Positions 22,416 through 35,448 of a DNA stretch of 64,000 bases are shown piece by piece; positions within the stretch are counted from its first letter, which is position 1; every line of letters starts with the position of its first letter. The position numbers and the translations under genes were made by a program. The stretch is from assembly GCA_024336345.1 (NCBI GenBank), contig JANFOG010000002.1, positions 992,001-1,056,000 on the forward strand. The letters are read 5' to 3'. The DNA comes from Mariannaea sp. PMI_226 (Eukaryota; Ascomycota; Sordariomycetes; Hypocreales; Nectriaceae). The notes below the pieces were generated by a model. The model ran no database searches, was not told where the DNA came from, and was given only the letters and a program-made list of their open reading frames with translations.

Positions 22416-23766
22416 ATGGGTTTGAAATATATCACCGCGAAGCCAGTGTGAGCGGTGTTGTCGACCACCAGCAGTTTGAGTTGGGCGTCGACGGACGAGG
22501 GAGAAGATGAGAATATACTGGCTTGCAGCCAGTACACTACACTGAACAACAGCTAGGTCAGCTCACTGACCATGTCATATGACAACAACATAAATACCAG
22601 AAGATATTGGGAAGTTCTTTAGGGACGGATAGGGAGGAGCGGAGTTGGGCATTCCCTTGGTAGGGTTAGTCGGAGTTGGAGCCGGCGTCATGATTGTTCG
22701 TTTTTCCTTTTCAGTTCTCGCTGCTTTGCGCGCTGCATCTGCATCTAATCCTCTTCGACCGACGATTTGGCTCATGGATTTAGCAAAAACGGGGAAAAGG
22801 GAAAAAGGTCTTTGGGTGGAGGCTCAGATTTTGGCATCATTCTTTACACCTAATGATCGTGTATATTTTCACACAAAAAGCGAAAGGGGATGGGGAATAG
22901 AGGGTTGGAGTCGGGTCAGGTCGGGTCGTGATGCACACAAAGGTTGGAAGATGAGATGGTGGACATGAGGAACATGGTCATAGGAAACTAGTTTGACCTG
23001 AGGAGAGCATAGTTTGGCGGTTTAGCCTGGAAAGAAAGCAGGGCGTAAGAAATCATATCTGTATGTTCTACTATTGCAAAAAGGATAATCTTTTCGGCAC
23101 ATCCCAATGCCCAACGAGTCCAGCCGTCCGTGAGAATAGCTGTTTGGAGAAACTGAAGCTGCTAGCAGTAAGAATCGGTTGGTAGAGGGACGTTCGATCA
23201 CAGGATGTCGAGGATCAAGGACATTGCCCGGGTCAAAGCCTGGGGCATCACATGATGGAGGCATGGCGAAGCTAAGGAGTGAAGGGGAATGAACGAGCAT
23301 AGTAACGTGACATAATGGCAGGCAAAACTTGAGCCGCTCCAAATAGACAGTCTGATCCAGGATAGTTCGATCACCTCATGTCCGGTCATGACGGGAAGAA
23401 AAGGCGAGCCGAATGAAGATGGGTTGGCCTAGTATGATCGTGGGTCCAGTCTGTTGGGTAGGCCTCTAGAGGTTGAAAAGAAGAAAAAAAGGTGCCATGA
23501 GTAGGCCCTTTTGCAGAAGGGTCAAGGACTTTTGCGTGGTCAAATACGTAATTGATGTGTTGTTTCAATGTAGGACCCGGTTACCGCCCGGGCTCATCGG
23601 GTGGTCGGGCAAGGTGTTGTACGCCGGGAGTGGAACGGTGTTTTCGGAGGGGGTGAGACTACATAATACATAATTACATACATCCGGGGATAACAAAGGC
23701 GGGGGGGGAGGACGAGGGGGGTGCCCGGCATTGGGAGAGAAAAGTTCCTGTTGGGACCTTCTCAAA

Positions 23767-23793
23767 GGGGGGGGGGGGGGGGGGGGGGGGGGG
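23767..23793. repeat. Homopolymer G27
   Basis: An uninterrupted run of 27 G on the plus strand, with further G-rich runs on both sides. The length may be imprecise for sequencing reasons. Confidence 0.9.
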
Positions 23794-26617
23794 ATGGAGG
23801 TATGGGAGTATTGCAAGTTGGTTGAAGGGATTCATTTTGTTTTGGGTGGAGAGGAAGAAGGGGGGTTGTTTGAGAGAAGGACGGACCATTGAGGCTCTCC
23901 AAAGTGACTCAGGCCGGTAACATAATATCTGTATAAACTCCGTACTCCGTATTTGCCGAAAGATCCGCGGACGATGCAAGAGATATGTATGGATGGATGG
24001 ATTGGTGCATGTACTAACGGGGGGAATGTCCACGAGGCAATCTCGGGAATGGGATAAGGGGACGACGTTTTGGTTCTGAGGGATGGACGGTATGCTTTTT
24101 TTACAAATGCCAAGTACGAAGTAGACTAATTAGCTGGTTGATACGGTTGCGGAATGGTGTGTGGCTTGCACGGGAGATGGGGATGTGAGATCGGCATTTC
24201 AAGTAGCTTTGTGCTGAGATGACTGATGTTCATCAAGGGACAGTATGTAGTTATTAGGCGGGCAATGTAAGTGTGGTTGTCCTTTTGCATGAAACTACTA
24301 AGTTATAATACCACAGCATTTTCTTTTTAGTGGCATCGTAATCTGAAGTACTATGGTAGAAGGGGGGGGTTTAATCCATGCCCAATTAATTATCTGATGT
24401 GATGGGAGCGTGCAGGTGACGGCGGGTACGTACGATATAAGCAAGGATCTGGAGCGTTTGGACGAATACTTGGGCCCCGGGAACTAGTAGAGGCGAGGTC
24501 TTGTGTGCAGTGAAGGAAAGCTTATTGTTATTATTATTCTATTCGGTAGATTTTTTTTTTTCTTTTTTTTTTTCCCCTTTCCCTGCTTTTGTTGCTTGAG
24601 CGAATCTGGTACTATATCCGTCCTATATCTGCCCATCAAAGGAACCAGTCCGTGCAGTACGATGGGTACGAATCACATCTTTTAATCCCGTCGCGGGTTG
24701 AACAAGAAACAAGGGGTGAATACAACCCACACTCCCGCATCAACGGCACTTTTTTATTTTGCGACAGGCAGCTCACCCCTCAGGGGGGATGAATGCGTGG
24801 TCAAGAGAGTCGACCCTGCTACAATAACTGGGACAGATGTAAAACGGGGTACTACGTAGTAAGACGGAAAGACATGCGACCCGCTTAACTGAGGGATCTG
24901 GTGATGGTATATGGAAAGGCAGAAGTTGTAACTCGGGGAGTACACCGTACGAAAGGAATTACCATGCACCCAGGTAACTACTCGGCGTTAAGAGTGGGCG
25001 AGGCGGAGGCAAGAAGAGAGGAACGAGGTGCAGATAGAGTAACAAAAGATGAGGAAACATAAGCAATAGATTTGAATGTTAAACCTGAGACGCAAGTCCT
25101 ATTCTTTCGTATTTACCTTGGCCTCAGGTGGAGAGACAAGCCTGTGCGTGCACCCGAGGCTTGTAATCATGGCCAAGAACCAGTTGAGTACAGTAGATAC
25201 ATGGATAGATTTGCTGTATGGTAATGAATAGCTCTTCGCCATGTCAGCATGTTGGTGGGCATTCCAGCCTGCAAACAAACGACAAGACAGGTCCTGTGCA
25301 ATTAAAACAAGGTGTGGTGGTAAGTAATCATGTCGTCAGCGACATGATATTCTAGCGCTACCTACAACTTAGAAGGGACGGTTTAAAGATTGAGTTGTGA
25401 AGGCCAATCTCGGGCAAGAGCCATAAATTAACAAAAAATTCAAATTCAGTGCATGGACGGAAGTAGTAGCAAAGCAAAAAGGCCCAGAGGCCAATAGACT
25501 AATACGCAAGGTATAGATTTGGAGTGGACGGAGTGGGAAAGGGCGTTAAAGACAAGGAATCTGATTGGCCGGTTGGCTGCGAGAAGGCGAGAAGGGGAGA
25601 AGGGGATGGGCAGGGTGTGGGCTGCCTGACTTTCAAAGGTGCCAAGGACGCTGGCAAAAGTTCCTTCCAGGTTCTACCACTTACCACCAGCTTGGGCCCA
25701 TTGGCCACATGGCGGAGGCGGCCACCATCGGGTAGCCCGAGAAAGAGCCAAGAAGGGGGAGGGAAAACGGTCGACGGACTGGGACGGACTGATTGCTTAC
25801 TTACCTGTACTGCATCTTTAAATTATTTACTGATTTGCTTTTACTATGTACGTAGTAGGCAATGGCCGACAAGAGTACGTACTGTGTACGCAAAATCAAT
25901 ACGGGACAGACTGCTAACATACTTTGGACCTCTTGGTCTTGGTGAAATGATGAAATAAATGAGCTATCCCCAGTCGTCCTGTAACAAGGTCGGATCGAGG
26001 GCCTCTTACACAGTGATAGGGTAACAGTTGCTATTATTACCATTACTTGGATTCCCTCCTGAGCTTACCTGCCTGCCTGCCTGAAAGTTTGAATTTGCAT
26101 GCCCACAGAAAGTTGTGCTGTAATAAGGTAACTAACTAGAAAGTTGTGCTCAGGTACGTACAAATACACGCTACTCAGTATGTACGTAAGCAAGTAAGCT
26201 ACGTATTTTGCACGTATGTGGGAACTCGTGTTTTACCAGTGGAGATGAGGATAGCTACTGCAGATCCCAGGTGCTAAACTGGGCAATAAAGAGAGAACAT
26301 CGCCGCGGTTATCAAAAGGCTTAGCTGGGTACGTACGCCGTTCATCAGAGATTAGGTAGTCTGATGACTGGATTACTGTACTCAGGGCCCGATGATCCTC
26401 TCAGCCTTATACGCCAACACCAAAAGAAAAAAAAAGGGTGAGACAGAAGAGTGCCACCGAGCCGATCAATAAATGCTTTCGTATGGAGTTTTGTGAAATA
26501 CCCAAGTACCTATGCTATGCACATCCATAAATTTCTAGAAAGAGGTTTGGAGGTCTAGACCCAGATTCGCTCAACTGACATGCAGGAGAGAGGGAAAAAA
26601 ATATATCCATCTGCTTA

Positions 26618-26642
26618 ACAAACAAACAAACAAACAAACACT
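26618..26642. repeat. (AAAC)n microsatellite
   Basis: About six tandem AAAC/CAAA units in the intergenic region. Confidence 0.9.
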
Positions 26643-29637
26643 TACCTCAGCGGCCGACCGGCCGAGTAAAGCCCACATGAAAGGCCTCCGAGTCCGGGCG
26701 AGACGCGCGCGGTTCGAATGATGTCTCACGAGGAATAATTAATATGTAGTCCCTCCCCCAGGACCTTTGATGGGCGAAGGAGTACGGAATCTTCAAACCC
26801 CGTTCTCCGTATCCGTACCTGCAGATATTCTCAAGGTGGCTCAATGAATACATTAATAAAGCACAGATATAAATTCGCCTATCATGTGTGTGTACCAGGA
26901 CTTAGTTCCCACATGAGTTACGCAAAAATTAAATAACAATGGAACAGTGACCCGTACAAACCGAATAAGCCGACCGATATACGGAGTAGGGCAGATAAAG
27001 AGAGCCTGTCTTGCCTACCTTACATACTTGCTACCTACCTCACAGGACTGTAGATGCAATGGTAGTAGTGCTTGTTGTCTACCTCCATATTCAGAATAGC
27101 GATATGAAATATGCATTGGGTTTCCCCCGTACCTCTCGAGACTTACAACTAAGTTAATAGTGCTATGGTAGACCAGTCAATCAAGCCTGAACAAAAAGCC
27201 CCAACCTTCAAAAGGGCCTGTCCCGTCACTGTGCCGCCTCTTCCGTCTGGGCTCGACAACCCACCTACCCATTGCGGCATAGTGCATTCCCTGCTGTCCA
27301 TCATGCTCTCCTTCCCCTCAGCAGCTTTTCTTGGGGTTCCTTCCCGGGCCTTCCTGCAACCTGCACCTACAACTGCACCTACACTCTGCACCTGCACCTT
27401 TTTTTCCTAATAACACTGTGCTTGCAAGTTTCCCCACATCGCCAAGAAGGTGGGAAGGTCCGACGGTGCCACACACACACACGCGCACATCGGACTCTTG
27501 TCTTGCACTTGCACTAGTTGCCTGAGCAGAAGGACTGCCCAACGAATCGATAGCGTTTGCACTGTGGAGCTCCTTGTGGTTTTTTTGGTGCCTCTACTCT
27601 GCGGTTCTGTGGGCCCGTGACACCGTGCCCGGGGGGGACCTTTTGACGGGAATAGGGCCGGGGTTCGAAGTGTCGGGGACCACACACACACACACAGATA
27701 CACACCACACACACTCACATATGCCCAGTCCCAGTCCAAGCAATTACAGCTGAGCGCATTCACAGGCACTATGTAATTTAAGTAACGGCCTTGCATAGCA
27801 CCACCTCCTGCTGTACTACAAATGGGGTTATGGAGATGGGACGAAACACCGCCTCAGCCTTTTGCAACCTCAACAGGGCTCTGGAAAGCGTATGGCCATT
27901 TTTCAGCATCGACGTTTCGGGTTTGGGAAGAACCCAAATTCATGCACATGCTTGGCCAACAAAACTCTCACCTGCCTTGTTGCCTGTCTGCATTTTTGCT
28001 TGTTGACTTGTTACAGTATTTCTCATCATCATAAACCACTGCGGAGCACGGAGAAGTAAGTTGCTACATTTTTCTTTGCAAACGCAAATTGTGGCAAGTC
28101 AAGTCCGGTTCCGGGACCGAAATGGCCGAGTCTAGCCCGGCAGCGCACCTTCCCCAACTTATCGGTTCGCGTCGCTGCTATTCGTATCGTACCTTACCCT
28201 ATCATATTTCAGGCAACTTTTTGACATCAGTGACTTCATCAAGAGGGTCGCCGAACCTCGCTGAGGTGAGCAGGAAAACGAAAGTGCAAGAGACAGAAGG
28301 GAGCAGAGACAATAGGCAGCTCGTTTCGACTTCGCATCCCCTTCTCTCCCCCCCCGTCATGCTCCCCAGGAATTGATCGACAACTAACTTACCATCATCT
28401 ATCTTTCATGCGGACAGTTACCAAGATTGGTTCCGACTACTCCGTATCCTGTAGCCAGTCCTATCTCAGTTTGTCCAGCCTGGTGTGGTACCTAGGGTGC
28501 TATGAATTTGGCACACTACTAGTAGTTACATAGTGTTGAACATACAAAACTATCTAATTAATTCGCTTGCTAAAGTGCTGTACTGTACGTGTACTGTACT
28601 CCCCCAACTTCCCCTCCAATGCCCCCTGCTGCAACAAAAGTCGATGCCAATGCAATGGCACTGCATTACCAACGCCAAAAGCGTGCGGCTCGCAAAACAT
28701 CCCGGACCGCGGCTCCATCGCATCGGTTCCCCTTGGCCCTCGTTTATGAGAAGAGACTAAAAGTAGCCACAACACGCACACACTCTCGTCCAGAGGCAAG
28801 AAAGTCAGCCACCCGCTGCCTCTGGGGTCCGTCCCTCCTCTTCGGGTCGCGCGATCTTGCCACCCTCCGCAGTACCACGATCCACTCCGTCTCTCCATCA
28901 CCCTGTGCTAGGCCTACAGGCCTTCTAAAGGCAGTACCTGCTCCGTGGTACTTTTTTAAAGTCGTCGCCTTGGCCTTGACCTTGTCCTTCTTCCGCCCCC
29001 GAGAACTGGAGAACTGGAGATCATCATCCATTCGGACCTCCGTCTCCAAGCTCCACCACCCGTGGGCCCCTCAATCCTCGTCGTCGCCCTGACCCTGCGA
29101 ATCGATCCTAGTTTCGAACAAAAGAGCCGCCGTGTTCCACGTTCTATGTACGTTCGAACTTACGTTCCACACCCCTTCCGTTACCATTTTTTCCCCTTTG
29201 AACGCTCACAATAAACTGGACTGAAGGGACTTCCCTCGCCCAGCGCGCCACTTCTCATCCCTCATCTTGTACTCAACTCACGCCCCCTTACAGATCTCTC
29301 AACGCCCCTCCCCCCTTGACTGGTCTTTGCGCTGCTTCTGGTGCCCTTCTCTTCCTTGATGGATTGACGGTCCTACCCTCGGCTCCGTTATTCATCCTTC
29401 TTTTGTTGGTTGCTCGTTCTCATCGTTTTGTAACTTCTCAAACTTCTCTCCACCAAGCTCCAGTGCGGGTCGTTATGATCACTCTCCTCAGCCTGCCGTA
29501 CTCTACGGAGACTCCTTTGATGACGTTTCCTTGAGTCGCACACCCCCAACTTCATCGACTCATCTCCATACTTCCCGCTCCGCTTCGGCGTGGACAGAGT
29601 CAAGACAACGTCTTACATATAAGTTTGGCGCCCTCCC

Positions 29638-31028
29638 ATGGACCCCCCCAGGGCCCCGGCTGAGGACCATGGACCATCTCCGATCGCGCCTTCATCGCCG
29701 CCTCTCCGGCGGCGTGTATCCATGGAAGAGGACCTACTGTACCAGAAGATCATGACAGGACCTCGCCGTCCCTCACTGCCGCCCCCATACCAGAGTGATT
29801 TGCTTAAGCCCTCCGGTTCGCATGAGGAGGATGGGTTTGAGAATGGAAAGGGAAAAGAGGTTGCGACTGATGGGGGCGGCCGAGAGGACAACACACAAGA
29901 CAATGAAGTTGAAGAAAATGACGACCGGTTACCTGGTTACACGTCATCTATAGCGCTGGAAGGCGTATTTTGCAAGAAGAATGAAATCGAAAACACGACA
30001 AAACGAGCCGAAGATCGCCAATGGCATAACGTGTTTGTCACACTACAGGGCACGGCACTGAATATCTACGATGCCAAGAAGGCCTGGAGTTGGGGGAGAA
30101 CTCGTGATGACGGCCCATCTATCGACCCGGATAACCCTCCATGGATGAAGAAGGCTAAGCTTGAGAAGTCCTACAGCTTGCTCTATGCGGATGCTGGTAT
30201 TGCTGCCGACTACAAAAAGTGAGTTCACTTACCGAACTAGACAAACTCAGGCTCAAATTATTCTGGCTTCTTGGTTTCTTTTTCTTTTTCTTTTTTGCTA
30301 ATGTATTACTCTCCCTGTTTAGGCGTCGCTATGTCATCCGAATTCGTGCAGAGACAGACCAATTTCTCATCTCATGCATCGAGCTGAGCACCTTCATCAA
30401 GTGGCTGGAGGGCTTATTCGCGGCTATTGATGTCGCCACGCCTCTTGACGACCGAGATTTCCCCCGCGACATGTCGATACCTAGAGTACAACGACTTCGC
30501 TGGTTTCGCGGCCAGGATCCGACCCCTACCACTCTTGATCTATCCGAACTGGAAGCGGAGGACCGACGGGAGGAAGGCAACCCACCCCAACTCGAGCGCA
30601 GGATGTCTAACGTTTCTACTCTGGTCCCTTCAGAGGCTCCTGTCCAGCTGGAACCCGAAATCCCCGAGCTCCCAGAACTTCCAGAACTCCCAGGGCCCAG
30701 TGATCCGGTACAACCTCCACCTCGGTTCGACCTGACTCACCGTCTCAGCACAACTTCATATCCTACATTCGAAATCGACCCTGGCTCAGGGAAATGGTTT
30801 CCGGAGCATCGGTGGTCAAATGCCCATGACATGTTGTATGCGAAGCTGTGTTATAGCAACCTGCTCTTCAGAAGCCCTCGCAAATCTAACTACATCATTT
30901 CCCAAGGGAAACAGTGGTATGTGGATTGGCGGACGGGTCGCATGGTACGAGTTCTTCCTCCAGAGTATGGGGAGAGCAACTATTTCGGTGCCTGGGAGGT
31001 TGTCCATACGGAAAACAGGAGGATTTGA
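29638..31028 (+). CDS. PH-domain protein
   Basis: Exons 29638-30218 and 30323-31028 give 428 residues. The intron is T-rich and phase 2. A pleckstrin-homology domain runs from ~98 to 265: GYTSSIALEGVFCKKNEIE, RQWHNVFVTLQGTALNIYDA, then after an insertion YKKRRYVIRIRAETDQFLIS and FIKWLEGLFAAIDVA, the closing Trp helix. The DMSIPRVQRLRWF segment follows. The C-terminal part is Pro/Glu-rich with PELPELPELPGP, then a conserved-looking WFPEHRWSNAHDMLYAKLCY. PH domains bind phosphoinositides or proteins at membranes. The specific role is unknown. The N terminus is uncertain: a coding-like frame lies upstream in another phase (29462-29650). The protein converges with Nnf1. Confidence 0.85.
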
Positions 31029-32078
31029 ACTTGATACGATTCACGAGGCTTCATCAACCAACGTCACGGCCCCATATACGTTTTGTCATTTTCCACATGC
31101 ATCTTCGGCACATTTCCTTCCTGTCTAAACAAGGTTTCCTCACGAGCATCGTCATATAATTGGTTCTGGAAAGCGACAGCATCAAACATTTGCCACGTTT
31201 AGAAGGGCATTCTCCAACACTTACTACCCATTATTACCAGGTCAATCCTAAGAAATGGATTTTCATTCATAACATCCGAACATCTCAAACTACAACAACA
31301 CTTTACCGGCTCCAAGATTCCTCTACCCAACACCGATGTCATCCTTCTACCCCCTCAACAAAATCGCGATTGAACATATCGACCACTTTTCTTTCCTCTT
31401 ACCTTTTCATTTGATTTCTCTTCCTCTCTTTTTTTCTTTGCATATACGGGCGCATTGAATGGTGCATATTTATTGGTGGCGGGGTATTGGTGTATTTGGT
31501 CGGGTCGTTTTTGTTCCTTTATTTTGTAGGAGTGTTCATGACCTCCTAAAGCTCATTTGCATGGCTAGTCTGCGGGTGGCATAGATGTGGAGAGACAACA
31601 TGGTTTCATCTTCAGCGTCATCTCTTTTGTATATATCAACCATTGCGGCACGCATGACGATGTAGCATGTATATAAAGGCGGGTGAATTGCGAGCCGCCG
31701 GGGCAACAAGTATAAAACTTATAAGCGGGTCTAGCATTTGATTATCCTTTGCATCTTGTGTGATGTTGCTTGTAGCAAACCCCTTTCTCTTTTCTTATTC
31801 AAGTATTAAGTGTTTTTGTCATTAAAAAATTCCAAGCAAGAAAGCGGCAAGTGGTATCATAGTTAACTTTCCCAATCCATGTTGCAAAATCCAAACCATT
31901 CCAACATTTCGTGCCCGTGTTGACCTGCCCCGAAGTCATCGTTACTTGTTCTATCAGCCTCCCTTCTCCGAAAGCAAACAAAGAAAGGACCAAAATCGTA
32001 CACAACAGTACTGCATCTTGGGTATAACGCAAGATTTTGCCGTCTACGCTGAGACTTTACTTTTTTCTTTTCTTTTCT
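31029..32078. other. Convergent intergenic region with two TGTATATA elements
   Basis: This is the 3' side of the PH-domain gene and of Nnf1. Two exact TGTATATA octamers on the plus strand at 31628-31635 and 31668-31675 match the site predicted for the PUF protein of this window. No gene is seen. Confidence 0.5.
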
Positions 32079-33268
32079 TTATGACGCCGTAGCTCCCCCC
32101 GCCGCCTCTATCGCCGTGAGACTCTCCCTCGTCTCGGTGGCTAGGTCATCGACCACGGGTCTCAGGACGTCATTGGCCCCCTTGACGTCAGCGACAACAG
32201 CATCGAGGCGGTCGAGCAGGGCGGCGATCTCCTCGCGCTGCTGTCGGACCTGGTCGTATAGGAGGGCGTTTTGCGACTGAGTCGTTTGGAGACGGGCGTT
32301 GAGCTGTGACTGATGGGCGGTGAGGGCTGGGTGCAGGTGTGCGGAGAGGATGGTGTCTGGAGGGAGCAGGTGAGGTCTTTGAAGCAATGAAAATAAATGA
32401 TCTCGGTCAGTCTTCTAGCTGTCATGGGTGTCCTTTTTTCTTGTTCGTATGGGCCGCTGCCAGCATTGCTACTGAAGCAACACAGGGCAAGGAGAGATGG
32501 GGAACCTGAAAGGGAGGGGGGAAACATACGGGATGGGTTGAGAAGGGTCTCCGGATTGTGATGCTTCCTTACGGCGACTGGCGGCGGCGCCGATGAGACC
32601 TTCGAGGTCGTTCAGTTTTGGGACAACTTGTCTCGCATATAGGATATTTTCAAACTCCTTCTATACAATCTCTCAAGATTTTTTTTCTGTAATTAGCACA
32701 ATTCTTTTTTGTTTTCTGTTCTTCTTTTCCATTCTTGTGCTCATCATTTCCAAAGTCGCACACTCTTACGCTTCTTTATTTCTTTCTTCCTTCCCCCCTC
32801 GTCTTAATTCATTCTTCCGCTTTGAAAACTCACCTCGCACTTCTCCCCCAGCTTGTCCACCATCTGCGCCTGCACCTGCCGCAGCACGCCCTCCGCCTTC
32901 CTCGCCACGGTCGGGTAGCACCCGGCAAAATTGTCCCAGCCCAGCTTCGCCAGCGTGCGCTGCAGCCGCTGAGCGTACAGCTCCTGCAGACGCGCCGCGC
33001 GAGGGCCCGGAGCGACGGGTGTGTGCCGAGCGGGAAGGGGAGGGGATTCTGGCGGCGCCGGCGCATCAGCATCTTGTTGTTGTTGTTGTTCTTCTCCTTC
33101 CGTGGCCATGGCCGTGTCTTTGGACTGTTGCGCTCCGGTCTCTGGTGGTGGTATTGATTGCCCACTGCTCTGATCGTTGTTGGGGGGATGGGTTACGCCT
33201 TCGCTGTCTTGTTGCATTGGTTCTGAGGGGGCGCGTGCTTGGTCGCCACCTTGCGATTGGGACGCCAT
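32079..33268 (-). CDS. nnf1: Kinetochore MIND complex subunit Nnf1
   Basis: Minus-strand exons 33268-32834, 32660-32530 and 32376-32079 give 287 residues. The first ~90 residues are Gln/Pro-rich and disordered. The Nnf1 domain starts at ~100 with RAARLQELYAQRLQRTLAKL, GWDNFAGCYPTVA and LRQVQAQMVDKLGEKCEKEF. The C-terminal half is a coiled coil (QLNARLQTTQSQNALLYDQV, REEIAALLDRLDAVVADV). Nnf1 pairs with Mtw1/Mis12 in the MIND complex, which links the Ndc80 complex to centromeric chromatin. The second-exon acceptor must be the TATAG next to AAGGAGTTT, because the upstream TTACAG would break the frame. The length is somewhat greater than yeast Nnf1 because of the N-terminal extension. Confidence 0.9.
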
Positions 33269-34103
33269 TGTTATATAAACGGTTTAATTGATTACTTATT
33301 AGCCCAAGGTCAATCAATGATGATCTTGGTGGTGAGGTTTCGAATTGGCGGGGAGAGGGGAGGACGCGACACCGATAAGATAAGACGCGTGTGGAGTGCT
33401 GCATTGACTTGACTGCACGTGTTTTCGCGGCAAGGCCTGCCTATCTATCTGTCTGTCTATCTGTCCGTCTGTTTGTCACTATTAGTACCTTAAGTAAGGT
33501 AGCAAGTAACGCACTGGCGTAGCCTGCCGATAGTTTGATTAGGTACGTAGGTACATAAAATGGATTGCATTGCTTGCTTGCTTGGCTTGATTGTAGTATC
33601 GAACAATGAGCACACAGAGTCTACGGGAGTAAACAATGCGCGACCCAGGACAGGGTTGACGTCAGTTTCTTCACCAGGGCTTGACAGAAACCAGACGCTG
33701 TGTGGATAGCATTTTTCATCATTCATGGTCTATACTAACAATCTAAGAAAAAAAAAAACGGCAAGCCTTTGCCAGTGTTATCTGCTTATATGTAATAAGC
33801 CTTCTTGTACAGTTGGACGAATATGTTCCCTTCGCCCAATCTCATCCAGGAATTTCCCATCTTCTCCCCAGTCTATGCATCGAAGTCCTATTCCTACATC
33901 TTCCTTCAGTTAAGCTCAAGTCCCGTTCCGTCCCAGCCATTTTCACCTGAATGGCTATACCAACTCCACTCCGTTCCCATATCCAAGGGAAAGTCTATTG
34001 GGTATCGGCATCAAAAGAAAAACCCTCCAAAAAAAATTGACAAAAGAAAAAAACCCAAAAGATATTTTGGTTCGTCTTCCACAATCGCAGGCAGCCTGCT
34101 CTT
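33269..34103. other. Intergenic region upstream of nnf1
   Basis: It holds the Nnf1 promoter and the 3' UTR of the MCUR1-type gene. A (TATC/TGTC)n microsatellite lies at about 33437-33476. No gene is visible. Confidence 0.5.
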
Positions 34104-35448
34104 TTAGTTGGCCGCTAAAATTGCAGCAGCATCAGCATCCGAAGTGTGATCTCGCTTACCCCCGTTCCGCCGTATCTCCTCTTCTTCGTGCTTCTTTTTA
34201 TCCGCCTCCCTCTGTCGCTCATGGCTCACATAGGTCGCATATCGCAGTGTACCTAACGTCAGAACCGCCATGAAAAGAATACCGAGAACAGATCGTCGAA
34301 TCAGAATCCATCGCACTGCTTCAATTTCGGACTTCGCATCGCTAGTCAACAAGATGCTAATCTTGTAGTTGATTTGTTGTACCTAGTGGGATTGTCAGAT
34401 GTGGGTAAGTCGATACAACTGCACAAGGGTAACTCACAGCACTCTCAACCGCCTTTTGCTCCTCTCGCACCGTCATCCTGCGGTCGTTGAACATGCCTCG
34501 CACGTTATCGTTCAGAGTTAAGAGTTCCTGGTTCAGGGTTTGCGTCAAAATGTCCACCTCATGTTGCAGGTGTATTCGTTGCTGTCTCATTTGCTCTTCT
34601 GAAAGTCGACGGTTATTCTTGATTTCCGTACTCAGTTCAGAGCATGCAGCTGTGAAAAGGTATGTTTCCTAGGCATCGCGTGAGTAACAATACATATGAT
34701 AGATAATCAGAGTTGCGCGACTCACGTTTTCTACATCACTCTTGCTGACTAGAGTAGATTGTGCAACATCCAGATTCTGCGCTAACGATGTGCGAATTGC
34801 TTTCATAGATGTAATAGCTTGGTCGTTCGTATACCCTCCTTCGGACAACTGCTTTACGAGCGAGAATGTATCAAAGTGGTGGATGTATGATGATGGCGTC
34901 AGAGCTGGGCTCGGCTTATCCATATTCTCCGGGGGCTCCATGTGAAGAACGGCTTCTAGAGGTCCACTCTGTTTGGCCTCCTCCCGAGCCAATCGAGCCC
35001 GTTCCTCTTCGGCAGACTGTTCCGGACTTGATTTTGATTCCTTTGATGCCGGCTCTGTGTTCGCTGTCTCGCCTGATTGTGCAGATGGCTTGGCCGATGT
35101 ATTCATTCCAGAGTTCGATGATGAAGAGACATTCGCGCCACTAGTCGCTGAAGCAGATTCGGTCGTATTGGTAGATTGCTGGGTAGGAATCTGACCAACT
35201 CCCATGGTTGAAGGCGCTGCGGCAATGATAGTATCGGGCAAAGCATCGGTCGTTTGGGAGTTGGTGCTGTTCAATTGAGGTGGTTCAACCGCCTTGCCTC
35301 GCCTCCTGGCAAAGGTCCCTCTGTGCCGGGTAAGCTCAGCGCCAGCGCGAGGTGACCAGCCAGCGCGAACTGCTCGCAACAAATGCGGATTCATGTACGA
35401 CAAGCGGGTGGCAGCCGCCATCGCGGGGCGCGCCAATGATTGCCTCAT
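34104..35448 (-). CDS. Mitochondrial inner-membrane coiled-coil protein (MCUR1/CCDC90, DUF1640 family)
   Basis: Minus-strand exons 35448-34726, 34668-34438 and 34382-34104, all joined in phase 0, give 410 residues. The N terminus is Arg-rich and lacks acidic residues (MRQSLARPAMAAATRL ... RRRGK), as in mitochondrial presequences. A Ser/Thr-rich linker follows. The DUF1640 domain runs from ~192 to 370 with FDTFSLVKQLSEGGYTNDQA, SEEQMRQQRIHLQHEVDILT, LNDNVRGMFNDRRM and AKSEIEAVRWILIRRS. A single transmembrane helix (VLGILFMAVLTLGTLRYATY) and a charged C terminus (RREADKK-like) follow. Relatives are human MCUR1/CCDC90B and yeast Fmp32, linked to proline metabolism, cytochrome oxidase assembly and the calcium uniporter. 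Which of these roles applies here is open. Confidence 0.88.

Larger units (their letters stand above)
22416..29637. other. 7.2-kb region without recognisable genes
   Basis: I find no gene with a domain or a coherent exon chain here. It contains a G27 tract (23767-23793), further G-rich runs nearby, an (AAAC)n repeat, (CA)n runs near 27473 and 27682, several TACGGAGTA/TACTCCGTA-type motifs (about 23938, 26776, 26799, 26979, 28438) and many short TACGTA/TACCTACC strings. The last ~350 bp are C/T-rich and look like the leader of the PH-domain gene. A 66-codon minus-strand frame (22775-22575) is the only mildly protein-like ORF. Long noncoding transcripts cannot be excluded. Confidence 0.5.

Noticed and set aside
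22575..22775. Minus-strand 66-codon frame beginning MSQIVGRRGLDADAARKAAR
   Set aside because: The composition is protein-like and a donor/acceptor pair is possible downstream, but continuing it runs antisense into the G3BP-like gene. I recognise no family.
26640..26740. Possible tRNA suggested by a GGTTCGAAT B-box-like string near 26710
   Set aside because: No T stem, acceptor stem or A box can be paired around it.
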